A DNA stretch of 22,907 nucleotides from RGIG1959 sp045651865 (GCA_045651865.1 JAZRTC010000124.1:1-22907); one strand, 5' to 3'; shown: positions 13,615 to 20,830, counted from the first letter of the stretch. Translations and numbers: made by a program. The notes: generated by a model from the letters alone, not told the origin.

Positions 13615-13757
13615 GTAGGGGAGGGCCTCTGTGCCCTCCCGAACGGGAGCCCTGCAATCGACGCACCAATCGTTGTCCCCCTCGTTGAGGGGGATGTCAG
13701 CGAAGCTGACAGGGGGAGTTGGCAAGTCACTGCGACGATGCGTTAAAACTCCCTCCG
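13615..13757 (+). repeat. Composite GTAG-hairpin repeat, copy 2
   Basis: GTAG (13615-13618) heads a perfect 8-bp stem GGGAGGGC/GCCCTCCC (13619-13626, 13633-13640). After a linker come the same two hairpins as copy 1, TCCCCCTC...GAGGGGGA starting at 13676 and TGTCAGC...GCTGACA. The tail GAGTTGGCAAGTC...ACTCCCTCCG is also shared. The part from about 13653 to 13757 matches 8580-8679 with few changes, while the head stem differs in sequence but keeps pairing. The composite repeat, the terminator and the broken gene fill 13586-14269; no intact gene is seen there. Confidence 0.8.
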
Positions 13758-13769
13758 GTATTATAAACC

Positions 13770-13798
13770 AACAGCCGCCTCATTAAGAGGCGGCTGTT
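13770..13798. terminator. Hairpin terminator, probably the ancestral end of the nucleotidyltransferase transcript
   Basis: A 12-bp perfect stem, AACAGCCGCCTC/GAGGCGGCTGTT (13770-13781, 13787-13798), has an ATTAA loop. T-runs are short on both strands. It lies five bases beyond the duplicated 3' end of the minus-strand nucleotidyltransferase gene (13804-13825), which suggests it originally sat directly behind that gene. It may also stop transcripts of the 12239-13585 gene. Confidence 0.6.
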
Positions 13799-13845
13799 TC
13801 ACATTATTTCCACAGAGGAGACGGGGTTATCGTTGCAATTTCCGA

Positions 13846-14142
13846 TTATTTGGTAGCCTTCGCTGTATTAAGTGTTGAAACCAAAATTCGTTTAATTTCA
13901 AGGCAATCGTTGAGCAACGATTGTCCCTCGGCTTCGGTCAAATATTCCGATAACAGCAGCAAGCGGAGCCAATATTCTGTTTCGGCGGCTTCTTTTAAGG
14001 AGATTTGCAGCTTAGCAATGAAATCTGCTTTGCTTATGCCGTAAATCGCCTCGTTTGCATTGGCGCCGATGGAGGTAGCACTTCGGAGAATCTGCTTTGC
14101 AATGACAGTTTCGTGCCATTGAGATTCCTCCTCTTGTCTTTT
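13846..14142 (-). pseudogene. Truncated four-helix-bundle protein (23S rRNA intervening-sequence type)
   Basis: On the minus strand an open frame of about 98 codons runs from just after a stop (14145-14143) to TAA (13848-13846). It contains the family core: IAKQILRSATSIGANANEAI, YGISKADFIAKLQISLKEA and AETEYWLRLLLLSEYLTEAE. Full-length members are about 115-120 residues and carry an extra N-terminal helix with a start methionine. Here that first helix is missing, there is no ATG, GTG or TTG start before the core, and the frame is cut by AT-rich DNA. I read it as a remnant. These proteins were first found encoded in 23S rRNA intervening sequences and are also scattered through genomes; their role is not known. 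Confidence 0.8.
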
Positions 14143-14145
14143 TCA

Positions 14146-14273
14146 GATAATAGATAAGAGATAAAAGATAATAATGAATAGATAAAAGCGGCGGGAGACG
14201 CCAATCATCTATTATCTATTCTATATTATCCATTATCTCTTAACTAACGCGGGAGTCATCCCGCCGCTTTTAT
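14146..14273. repeat. AT-rich imperfect inverted repeat
   Basis: The outer arms 14182-14196 and 14259-14273 are perfect 15-bp complements (core AAAAGCGGCGGGA). The interior is made of repeated GATAATAGATAA-like words on one side and ATTATCTATT-like words on the other, giving a long imperfect hairpin. A smaller stem, GCGGGA/TCCCGC (14249-14254, 14259-14264), followed by TTTTATTT could terminate plus-strand transcripts. The right arm overlaps the stop codon of the nucleotidyltransferase gene. Confidence 0.65.
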
Positions 14274-15205
14274 TTCCACAGAGGAGACGGGTATTTGCCG
14301 TCTGCGGTCATCTTGGCAATGGCATCGATGACGGTCTGGTGATCCTCTTTATAGGTCATGCCGTACCACTTGTCGGCGGTGGTCATCACGGTAGCATCCG
14401 CGATGCCTGCCTGCATCATGGAATCCACCGCAAACGGGAGATAGAACTCCGCCTTGGTGACATCCTTGTCGCCGCTCTTGAGCTCGTCAAGGAACGCGGT
14501 GAACAGTGCTTTGAATTCGGTCAGCGCCGACGCGGGGAAGCCCCAGCAGTTCATCGACACGACGGTATCCTCAGCAAGCTCCTCCCAGGTTTCGCCGCCG
14601 TCCTCGGTGAACGCGGGCACGCCCTCGTGCCACTCGATGCGGGTGCGCTCGGTGATGGAGGTGAGCAGGTTGTTTTCGTCGGTCACACACACGCCGCGCG
14701 ACACGGAGCCGTTTTCGGTCAATGTGTTTTTCAGTGCATAGCCGACCATCGTCAGATGCTTCTTGTCGGCGGCCTGCTCTTTATTGAAGAAATCGGCAAT
14801 CAGCTTGAAGCACTCCGCGCCGTAGTAATCGTCCGCGTTGATGACAGCAAACGGGGTGTCCACCACACCCTCACAGCACATAATGGCATGACCCGTACCC
14901 CACGGTTTTGCGCGGCCTTCGGGAACGGTGTAGCCCTCGGGCAGACGGTCAAGCTCCTGATAGACATATTCCACGGGGATCACATTGCTCAGGCGATCGC
15001 CGATGTTCGCTTTGAATTCTTCCTCGATCGCTTTTTTGATGATGAAGACCACCTTGCCGAAGCCTGCCTGCATCGCGTCATACACCGCGTACTCGATCAG
15101 CTTCTCGCCGTTGGGGCCGACGGGGGTGACCTGCTTGAGACCGCCGAAGCGACTGCCCATACCGGCCGCCATCACAACAAGAGTCGGTTTCACATTGTTC
15201 ATCAT
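14270..15205 (-). CDS. Sugar-phosphate nucleotidyltransferase family protein
   Basis: This 311-residue protein has the NDP-sugar pyrophosphorylase fold signature at the N-terminus, VVMAAGMGSRFGGLKQVTPVG (10-30), where the G-x-G-x-R loop binds the nucleotide. The metal-binding NADDYYG follows at 123-129, in a typical FAVINADD context. It also has PWGTGHAI (101-108), a common feature of the family. The sequence differs from classical GalU, so the sugar and nucleotide are not certain. The divergent galE neighbour suggests UDP-sugar or cell-surface glycan supply. The start may be ATG 15205 or 15202; AGAGG lies six or nine bases upstream. Its last codons and stop are duplicated 466 bp downstream. 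Confidence 0.82.
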   Translation of the reverse strand: MMNNVKPTLVVMAAGMGSRFGGLKQVTPVGPNGEKLIEYAVYDAMQAGFGKVVFIIKKAIEEEFKANIGDRLSNVIPVEYVYQELDRLPEGYTVPEGRAKPWGTGHAIMCCEGVVDTPFAVINADDYYGAECFKLIADFFNKEQAADKKHLTMVGYALKNTLTENGSVSRGVCVTDENNLLTSITERTRIEWHEGVPAFTEDGGETWEELAEDTVVSMNCWGFPASALTEFKALFTAFLDELKSGDKDVTKAEFYLPFAVDSMMQAGIADATVMTTADKWYGMTYKEDHQTVIDAIAKMTADGKYPSPLWK

Positions 15206-15243
15206 GCTGTACCTCTTTTCTTTTAATTTTCCTCAAAAAACGG

Positions 15244-15271
15244 TTGCGCGAATGAAAAAATCGCGTATAAT
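15244..15271 (+). promoter_or_regulatory. Promoter of galE
   Basis: TTGCGC (15244-15249), a 16-bp spacer and consensus TATAAT (15266-15271). A 5-bp inverted repeat, GATGG/CCATC (15276-15280, 15286-15290), sits at the expected transcript start and may be a weak operator or leader hairpin. Confidence 0.72.
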
Positions 15272-15322
15272 AGGAGATGGTAGAACCATCCATTTATTCT
15301 ATTATACACGGAGGAATCGAAA

Positions 15323-16339
15323 ATGGCAATACTTATTACGGGCGGATGTGGATATATTGGCAGTCATACTTGCATTGAAATGCTCAATGCCGGCTATGAC
15401 ATCGTCGTGATTGACAATTATTACAACTCGAAACCCGAGGCGCTTAATCGTGTCAAGGAGCTTTCGGGCAAGGATTTTCCGTTTTACAACTGCGATATCC
15501 GCGACGAAGACGGTCTGCGCAAGGTGTTTTCCGCGCACAAGATCGACGCGGTCATTCACTTCGCGGGTCTGAAAGCGGTCGGTGAGTCGGTTGAGAAACC
15601 GCTTGAGTATTACGACAACAATGTCAACGGCACGCTGGTGATGTACCGCGTGATGAAGGAATTTGGCTGCAAGCGCATCGTGTTCAGCTCCTCGGCGACG
15701 GTGTACGGCGGTGTGAATCCTTCGCCGTTGCAGGAAGATATGCCCACGGGTGCAGTGACCAACCCCTACGGCAGAACGAAGTATGTCATCGAAGAGATCC
15801 TCAAAGATATCTGCGTGTCTGATCCGGAGTTCAGTGCGGTGATCCTGCGCTACTTCAACCCCGTCGGTGCGCACGAAAGCGGCCGCATCGGCGAAGATCC
15901 CAACGGCATCCCCAATAACCTGATGCCCTTCCTGTTGCAGGTTGCCATTGGCAAGCGCGAAAAGCTGTCGGTGTTCGGCAATGATTACGACACCCACGAC
16001 GGTACGGGCGTGCGCGACTACATCCATGTGGTCGATCTTGCGCGCGGCCATGTCAAGGCGGTCGAGTATGCGATGAAGCATGTCGGCGCGGAGCCCATCA
16101 ACCTCGGTACGGGTGTCGGTTACAGCGTGCTGGATATTGTCAACGCGTTTGTCAAGGTCAACGATGTGCCCGTTCCCTATGTCATTGCACCGCGCCGCGC
16201 AGGCGATATTGCGACCTGCTTCTCCAATCCGACGAAAGCGGCAGAGCTTCTCGGCTGGAAGGCAGAGCTGACGCTTGAAGATATGTGCCGCGATTCGTGG
16301 CGCTGGCAGTCGGGCAACCCCAAGGGTTACGACGCGTAA
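15323..16339 (+). CDS. galE: UDP-glucose 4-epimerase
   Basis: This 338-residue SDR-fold enzyme interconverts UDP-glucose and UDP-galactose with bound NAD. The Rossmann motif GGCGYIGSH spans 7-15. The catalytic residues fall at S124 (FSSSATVYG), Y149 and K153 (YGRTK), the same numbers as in the E. coli enzyme. RYFNPVGAHESGRIGEDPNG and LGTGVGYSVLDIV are typical GalE segments. The length equals the family standard. GGAGG about eight bases before the ATG and the TATAAT promoter define the unit. It is divergent from the nucleotidyltransferase gene. Confidence 0.97.
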   Translation: MAILITGGCGYIGSHTCIEMLNAGYDIVVIDNYYNSKPEALNRVKELSGKDFPFYNCDIRDEDGLRKVFSAHKIDAVIHFAGLKAVGESVEKPLEYYDNNVNGTLVMYRVMKEFGCKRIVFSSSATVYGGVNPSPLQEDMPTGAVTNPYGRTKYVIEEILKDICVSDPEFSAVILRYFNPVGAHESGRIGEDPNGIPNNLMPFLLQVAIGKREKLSVFGNDYDTHDGTGVRDYIHVVDLARGHVKAVEYAMKHVGAEPINLGTGVGYSVLDIVNAFVKVNDVPVPYVIAPRRAGDIATCFSNPTKAAELLGWKAELTLEDMCRDSWRWQSGNPKGYDA

Positions 16340-16379
16340 TTCGTAGTCTGTTTAAAGCAAAAGTAACATAGAATATTTT

Positions 16380-16440
16380 GTTAGCCGCCTAACGATTGGT
16401 AGATTTGCCGATTGATAGACGGCTAACATTTTGGTATAAT
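16380..16440 (+). promoter_or_regulatory. Promoter of the MarR-ABC operon with candidate GTTAG operator sites
   Basis: TTGATA (16412-16417), a 17-bp spacer and TATAAT (16435-16440) form a near-consensus promoter. The spacer contains CGGCTAAC (16420-16427), the inverse of GTTAGCCG (16380-16387). The upstream site is also a local palindrome, GTTAG-CCGC-CTAAC (16380-16393). GTTAG half-sites are typical of several MarR-family operators, so autoregulation by the downstream MarR protein is likely by analogy. Confidence 0.65.
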
Positions 16441-16454
16441 GGGAACAATAATCA

Positions 16455-16521
16455 GAGGTGTCGCTACATAATGGTGTGAAATAAGATAACACCTCATCCG
16501 TTATCGCCTCAAGGGGAAGGC
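16455..16521 (+). other. Structured 5' leader RNA of the MarR-ABC operon
   Basis: The transcript start should lie near 16447, which leaves about 130 bases of leader. GAGGTGT (16455-16461) can pair with ACACCTC (16489-16495). GGTGT (16473-16477) can compete for ACACC (16489-16493). A further short stem pairs GCCT (16506-16509) with AGGC (16518-16521) around the Shine-Dalgarno of the upstream ORF. No known riboswitch class is recognised. Confidence 0.4.
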
Positions 16522-16523
16522 TT

Positions 16524-16580
16524 ATGCACACCGCGAAACCGTGGCAACCAAACTGTTTAACCGAGGTGAACTTTTTATGA
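16524..16580 (+). CDS. 18-codon upstream ORF (candidate leader peptide)
   Basis: An ATG at 16524 is preceded by AAGGGGAAGG (16511-16520). It opens an 18-codon frame, MHTAKPWQPNCLTEVNFL, whose TGA (16578-16580) overlaps the MarR ATG (16577-16579). The start, ribosome binding site and overlap make translational coupling plausible. The peptide has no membrane segment and matches nothing I know. It may be a leader that senses translation rather than a functional peptide. Confidence 0.45.
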   Translation: MHTAKPWQPNCLTEVNFL

Positions 16581-17062
16581 CTCATCATCCCTTACCGCCC
16601 GCCGACACCCCGCTCGAAAAGCTCGACAATCGCCTGCACACTTTTATGCGCACGCACCGTAACGCGCTTTGTCGGTATTTTCAGAGCTGTGGGATGTACA
16701 GCGGGCATCCGCGCGTACTGTTTTATCTGCGACGCACACCGGGAATGACCCAGCGTGAGCTGGCAAAAGCACTCGGTGTCGCGGCGGCAACGCTGTCGGT
16801 GTCCATTCGTCGGATGGAAGCGGCAGGACTGGTTGTGCGCAAAACCGATACAGCAGACCTGCGTGTACAGCGGTTATATCTGAGTCCTGAGGGCGAAGCC
16901 ATCGACGACCGCTGTGCCAAGGGACGCGAGTTTCTTATTGAAGCACAGTTTGCGGATTTCTCCGACGAGGATATCGCGATGCTTGATTGTCTCCTTGCCC
17001 GAATGACCGATAATGTAGAGCGTGCGGCAAACACCTTGCCGCCGATTCAAGAAAAGGAGTGA
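16577..17062 (+). CDS. MarR-family transcriptional regulator
   Basis: This 161-residue protein has the MarR layout. N-terminal helices are followed by a winged helix-turn-helix, GMTQRELAKALGVAAATLSVSIRRMEAAGLVVRK (56-89). The wing, TDTADLRVQRLYLSPEGEA (90-108), ends in the classic 'L-T/S-x-x-G' turn, and a C-terminal dimerisation helix follows. Such dimers usually repress their own operon until a ligand releases them. GAGGTG (16565-16570) serves the ATG at 16577; a GTG at 16541 in the same frame has no ribosome binding site. The stop lies four bases before the first ABC gene, so it most likely controls that exporter. Confidence 0.92.
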   Translation: MTHHPLPPADTPLEKLDNRLHTFMRTHRNALCRYFQSCGMYSGHPRVLFYLRRTPGMTQRELAKALGVAAATLSVSIRRMEAAGLVVRKTDTADLRVQRLYLSPEGEAIDDRCAKGREFLIEAQFADFSDEDIAMLDCLLARMTDNVERAANTLPPIQEKE

Positions 17063-17066
17063 TTGT

Positions 17067-18839
17067 ATGCCCAAACAAAAGCCGTCACCGTTGTCGGCAT
17101 CGTATTTTACCTATATGAAGCCGCATCTGCTGTGGCTTCTTCTCGGCCCGCTCGTCATTGCATCGGGCGGTGTGCTGGAAATTTTCCAGACCAACTTTAT
17201 GGCGCACATCGTCAACACGATTGAGAATCCCGACGGTCTTACCCCCGACGGGGTGATGAGTGTGATTCTCAGTGACGGCGGCAAGATGTGCCTCATTACA
17301 CTCGCTGCGATCATTGCGGGCATCGTCGGTGTGATTTTGCTGACGAACGGATCGATGCGCTTCGGTGCGTCGCTTCGCAGTGCGCTGTTCCGCGCGGTGC
17401 AACGCTTTTCGTTTGAGAATATCGACAAATTTTCCACCGCGTCGCTTGTCACGCGTCTGACCAACGACATCACCAATGTGCAGAACACCATCGTGCAGAC
17501 CTTGCGTATGGGTACCTTCACAGCGGCGATGTTGCTGGGTGCGCTCATCAACGCGCTCGCGATCAGTCCCAAACTCGCGGCGCTGACGCTGTTTTCCGTA
17601 CCGGTGATCGCGACGATGATCACGATTATCGTTGTCAAGGGTTTCCCGCTGTTTGAGAAAATGCAACAAGCGATCGACGGACTCAACACCCGCGTGCAGG
17701 AGAGCGTGACAAACATCCGCGTCATCAAATCTTTCGTGCGCGAGGAACACGAAAAGACACGGTTCTATGCGGCGGTCGACCGCCTTTGCGATGTGTCTAT
17801 TCGTGCTTCGGCCTTGATGGTCACGACGATGCCGCTGATGCAGCTGGTGATGAATCTCACGACGGTTGCCGCGCTGTGGATCGGTTCGTCGATGGTTGTA
17901 AACGGCGAAATTGAGCTTGGCAACCTGATGGCGTACAACACCTACATCATGCACATCCTGATGTCAATGATGATGATGTCGATGACGATTATCATGTATT
18001 CGCGTGCGCGCGCCTCGTCGCGCCGCCTCAAAGAGGTGCTGTCCGAGCAAAGCACCATCACCGACAAGGACAACGCCGTCACCGCGCCCGTTGCCCGCGG
18101 CACGGTGGAATTCAAACATGTCAGCTTCCGCTATGACCCGCACTCGCCCGACAAGGTGCTGGACGATGTCAGCTTCACGGCAAATGCGGGTGAAGTGGTT
18201 GCCATCGTCGGTGCGACGGGTTCGGCAAAGACGACGCTCGTCAGCCTTATCCCGCGTCTGTACGATGTCAGCGAGGGCGAGGTGCTGGTTGACGGCATCG
18301 ATGTGCGCGACTATGCGCTGAAAACGCTTCGCGGCGGCATCGGTATGGTGCCGCAGAAAAATGTGCTGTTCTCGGGTACGATCCGTGAAAACCTGTTGTG
18401 GGGTGACAAGAATGCCACCGAAGAACAGATCTGTCAGGCGGCGCGGGATGCGCAGGCAGAGGAGTTTATCCTGTCGTTTCCCGATGGCTACGATACCGTG
18501 ATTGAGCAGGGCGGTGTCAATGTATCGGGCGGTCAGGAGCAACGCCTTTGCATCGCCCGCGCGATGATCAAAAAACCGCCGATTCTCATTCTGGACGACT
18601 CCACCTCGGCAGTCGACTCCGACACCGAGAGCCGTATCCGTCAGTCCTTCCGCGAGCATCTGAAGGACACCACCGTTTTCATCATCGCCCAGCGTGTCAG
18701 CTCGGTGCGCGATGCGGATAAGATTCTTGTGATGGATGCGGGCAGACTTGCGGGCATCGGCACGCACGACGAGCTGATGCAGACAAACGAGATCTACCGC
18801 GAGATTGTGGAATCTCAGCAAAAGGGGGTGCAGGACTGA
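17067..18839 (+). CDS. ABC exporter half-transporter with degenerate ATP site (subunit 1)
   Basis: This 590-residue half-transporter has six membrane helices (about 20-310) fused to an ATP-binding domain. Its own Walker A is unusual: GATGSAKT (382-389) has Ala387 where Gly is normal. The ABC signature is VSGGQ (486-490). Walker B ends ILILDD, with Asp511 where the catalytic Glu should be. The switch histidine is replaced by Gln542 (IAQRVSSV). Loss of Glu and His is the known pattern of the non-catalytic half of heterodimeric exporters such as BmrCD, LmrCD and TM287/288. The ATG at 17067 follows AAAAGGAG. The start of the second subunit overlaps its stop by one base, so the two are probably made together. 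The substrate is not readable; multidrug or peptide export is possible. Confidence 0.94.
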   Translation: MPKQKPSPLSASYFTYMKPHLLWLLLGPLVIASGGVLEIFQTNFMAHIVNTIENPDGLTPDGVMSVILSDGGKMCLITLAAIIAGIVGVILLTNGSMRFGASLRSALFRAVQRFSFENIDKFSTASLVTRLTNDITNVQNTIVQTLRMGTFTAAMLLGALINALAISPKLAALTLFSVPVIATMITIIVVKGFPLFEKMQQAIDGLNTRVQESVTNIRVIKSFVREEHEKTRFYAAVDRLCDVSIRASALMVTTMPLMQLVMNLTTVAALWIGSSMVVNGEIELGNLMAYNTYIMHILMSMMMMSMTIIMYSRARASSRRLKEVLSEQSTITDKDNAVTAPVARGTVEFKHVSFRYDPHSPDKVLDDVSFTANAGEVVAIVGATGSAKTTLVSLIPRLYDVSEGEVLVDGIDVRDYALKTLRGGIGMVPQKNVLFSGTIRENLLWGDKNATEEQICQAARDAQAEEFILSFPDGYDTVIEQGGVNVSGGQEQRLCIARAMIKKPPILILDDSTSAVDSDTESRIRQSFREHLKDTTVFIIAQRVSSVRDADKILVMDAGRLAGIGTHDELMQTNEIYREIVESQQKGVQD

Positions 18840-20704
18840 TGGCACAGCAAAAACCCCAAGGCGCTCCTGCCGCTATGCCCCCGATGGGGCGCGGTCCCCG
18901 CGGTGGCCCGAGCGATTTCCGCAAACCGAAGGATACAAAAAAGACGCTCGCTCGTTTGCTAACCTATTTGCGCGGTAATCTGTGGTTGCTTGGCATTGTG
19001 GTGTTGTTCATCTTCATTACAGCGGGTGCGCAGATTGCGGCAAACTGGCTTCTCACCCCGATCTTCAATGCCATCGGCGGCGGTGAACTTGAAAAACTCC
19101 CCGCCCTGATTATCGGACTGATCGTCATTTATCTCGCCGGTGTGGCATCCACCTTTGTGCAAAGCCGCGTGATGATCCGCCTGTCCCAGAATATGGTGCG
19201 CGCGATGCGTCGCGATCTGTATGACCATGTGATGACGCTTCCCGTGCGGTTTTTTGATACCTCGTCGCACGGCGATATTATGTCGCGTTTTACCAATGAC
19301 CTCGATGCGGTGAGCGAATCGCTCAACAACGCCACCGTTCAGATTTTGTCTTCAGTCATCACGCTTGTCGGTGTGACGGTCAGTATGCTGGTGCTGTCGC
19401 CGTTGCTGACCTTGCTGACGATGATTCTGGTGCCGCTGATGCTGTTTGTGTCGTCGGCGATGATGAAAAAGAGCCGCAAATATTTCGGCGAGCAACAGCA
19501 GGCGCTCGGCGAGCTCAACGGCTTTATTGAGGAAACGGTTGAGGGTCAGCGTGTTGTCAAGATTTTCTGCCACGAGGACGAGGCGCTCGACGACTTTGAC
19601 CGCATCAATGAAAATTTCCGCAAAAAGGCGACCCTCGCGCAGTGCATCGGCGGCGCGATGATGCCGCTGATGCAGCATATCAACAATTTCAGCTATGTGC
19701 TGGTGTCGGTCGTGGGCGGTATGCTCGCGCTTCGCGGCACCTTCACCTTCGGCAACATCGCGACCTTCCTCGGGTTTTCCAAGCAGTTCGGTCAGCCGAT
19801 CACCCACATCGCCAACCAGATGACGATGTTGCAGGCGGCGCTGGCGGGTGCCGAGCGCGTGTTCACCATTATGGATATGGACAGCGAGCCTGCCGATTCG
19901 CCGACCGCCGCGCATCTGGTGCACGAAAACGGTGCGTATTTCTGGGAGTATAAGGGCGAGCGCATCCCCGTCGCGGGCGATGTACAGCTTGAGAATGTCA
20001 CCTTCGGCTATGTCCCCGAAAAAACGGTGCTCAAAAATGTGTCGCTGTACGCCAGACCCGGTCAGAAGATCGCGTTTGTCGGATCGACGGGCGCTGGTAA
20101 AACGACGATTACCAACCTGCTTACGCGTTTTTACGATATCGACAGCGGCACGATCACGATCGACGGCATTGATATCAAGGAGATTGCGCTTGCCGATCTG
20201 CGTCTGGCGCAGGCGATGGTGTTGCAGGATACGCACCTCTTTGTCGGCACGGTGTTGGAGAACATCCGCTACGGCAAATTGGATGCGACCGACGAGGAGT
20301 GTATCGCGGCGGCAAAACTTGCGAGTGCGCACTCGTTCATTATGCGCCTGCCCAACGGCTACGACACGGTGCTGGAGGACGACGGCGGCAACCTGTCGCA
20401 GGGTCAGCGCCAGCTGCTCAACATCGCACGCGCCGCAGTTGCCGATCCCGCGATCCTCATTCTCGATGAAGCGACCAGCTCGGTTGATACTCGCACCGAA
20501 CTGCATATCGAGCACGGTATGGATCGTCTGATGGATGGCAGAACAACCTTTGTCATCGCGCACCGCCTGTCGACCGTGCGCAACTCGAATGCCATTATGG
20601 TCATCGAGAAGGGCGAGATCCTTGAGCGCGGCGATCACGACGATCTGCTCGCACAACAGGGCCGCTATTATAAACTGTATACGGGTCAGTTTGATCTGGA
20701 CTGA
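18839..20704 (+). CDS. ABC exporter half-transporter with canonical ATP site (subunit 2)
   Basis: This 621-residue half-transporter begins with a Pro/Gly-rich cytoplasmic extension of about 35 residues (PQGAPAAMPPMGRGPRGGP). Six membrane helices follow, then the ATPase domain. It has Walker A GSTGAGKT (415-422), signature LSQGQ (519-523), Walker B ILILDEATS with catalytic Glu544, and switch His575 (IAHRLSTV). It complements the degenerate subunit encoded just upstream, and the TGATG overlap supports a fixed 1:1 heterodimer. A strong terminator follows by four bases and closes the MarR-ABC operon. Confidence 0.95.
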   Translation: MAQQKPQGAPAAMPPMGRGPRGGPSDFRKPKDTKKTLARLLTYLRGNLWLLGIVVLFIFITAGAQIAANWLLTPIFNAIGGGELEKLPALIIGLIVIYLAGVASTFVQSRVMIRLSQNMVRAMRRDLYDHVMTLPVRFFDTSSHGDIMSRFTNDLDAVSESLNNATVQILSSVITLVGVTVSMLVLSPLLTLLTMILVPLMLFVSSAMMKKSRKYFGEQQQALGELNGFIEETVEGQRVVKIFCHEDEALDDFDRINENFRKKATLAQCIGGAMMPLMQHINNFSYVLVSVVGGMLALRGTFTFGNIATFLGFSKQFGQPITHIANQMTMLQAALAGAERVFTIMDMDSEPADSPTAAHLVHENGAYFWEYKGERIPVAGDVQLENVTFGYVPEKTVLKNVSLYARPGQKIAFVGSTGAGKTTITNLLTRFYDIDSGTITIDGIDIKEIALADLRLAQAMVLQDTHLFVGTVLENIRYGKLDATDEECIAAAKLASAHSFIMRLPNGYDTVLEDDGGNLSQGQRQLLNIARAAVADPAILILDEATSSVDTRTELHIEHGMDRLMDGRTTFVIAHRLSTVRNSNAIMVIEKGEILERGDHDDLLAQQGRYYKLYTGQFDLD

Positions 20705-20708
20705 TAAG

Positions 20709-20741
20709 AAAAAAGCGTTTCCGACACGGAAACGCTTTTTT
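20709..20741 (+). terminator. Terminator of the MarR-ABC operon
   Basis: A perfect 15-bp stem pairs 20709-20723 with 20727-20741 around an ACA loop. The core is GCGTTTCCG/CGGAAACGC with A6 and T6 flanks. It starts four bases after the second ABC gene. Confidence 0.95.
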
Positions 20742-20765
20742 CAGTGGGAATCGCACAAACCCACG

Positions 20766-20809
20766 GCAACACCGTAGGGCGCGCAAGTCCGTTTGCAACC
20801 GATGGTTGC
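20766..20809 (+). repeat. Truncated GTAG repeat with replacement hairpin
   Basis: GGCAACACCGTAGGGCGCGC (20766-20785 region) matches the head of composite copy 1 at 8526-8545, with GTAG at 20774-20777. The right arm and the rest of the unit are missing. A different small stem, GCAACC/GGTTGC (20795-20800, 20804-20809), follows. I read it as a decayed or recombined copy. Confidence 0.55.
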
Positions 20810-20830
20810 GGGATTTCCAAGTCGAGTTGG

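Larger units (their letters stand above)
13804..14291. repeat. 22-bp direct repeats flanking an inserted segment
   Basis: Positions 13804-13825 and 14270-14291 are identical over 22 bp. The right copy is the stop codon and last codons (PSPLWK) of the minus-strand nucleotidyltransferase gene. The left copy is an isolated duplicate followed by the terminator. The bases immediately outside differ on both sides. The 466-bp unit contains a truncated four-helix-bundle gene and an AT-rich inverted repeat. Confidence 0.75.

Noticed and set aside
8535..13757. The two composite repeats and the other hairpins as a CRISPR array.
   Set aside because: Units are kilobases apart, contain internal stems, have no regular spacers, and no cas genes are present.
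13594..13844. An 11-bp inverted repeat, CGGAAATTGCA (13594-13604) with TGCAATTTCCG (13834-13844), around composite copy 2.
   Set aside because: About one such match within 250 bp is expected by chance in a window of this size, and its ends do not coincide with the composite repeat or the 22-bp duplication.
13850..14044. A plus-strand 64-codon frame in the repeat-rich gap.
   Set aside because: It is the antisense of the four-helix-bundle remnant, which has clear family motifs on the minus strand.
16524..16576. GAAACC...GGCAACC...GAGGTG in the MarR leader, reminiscent of the SAM-I (S-box) riboswitch core.
   Set aside because: The 5' S-box core (CTTATC.AGAG..GGTGGAGGGA) and the kink-turn are missing, no anti-terminator pair is seen, and the stretch is read as a small ORF. 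The resemblance is probably chance.
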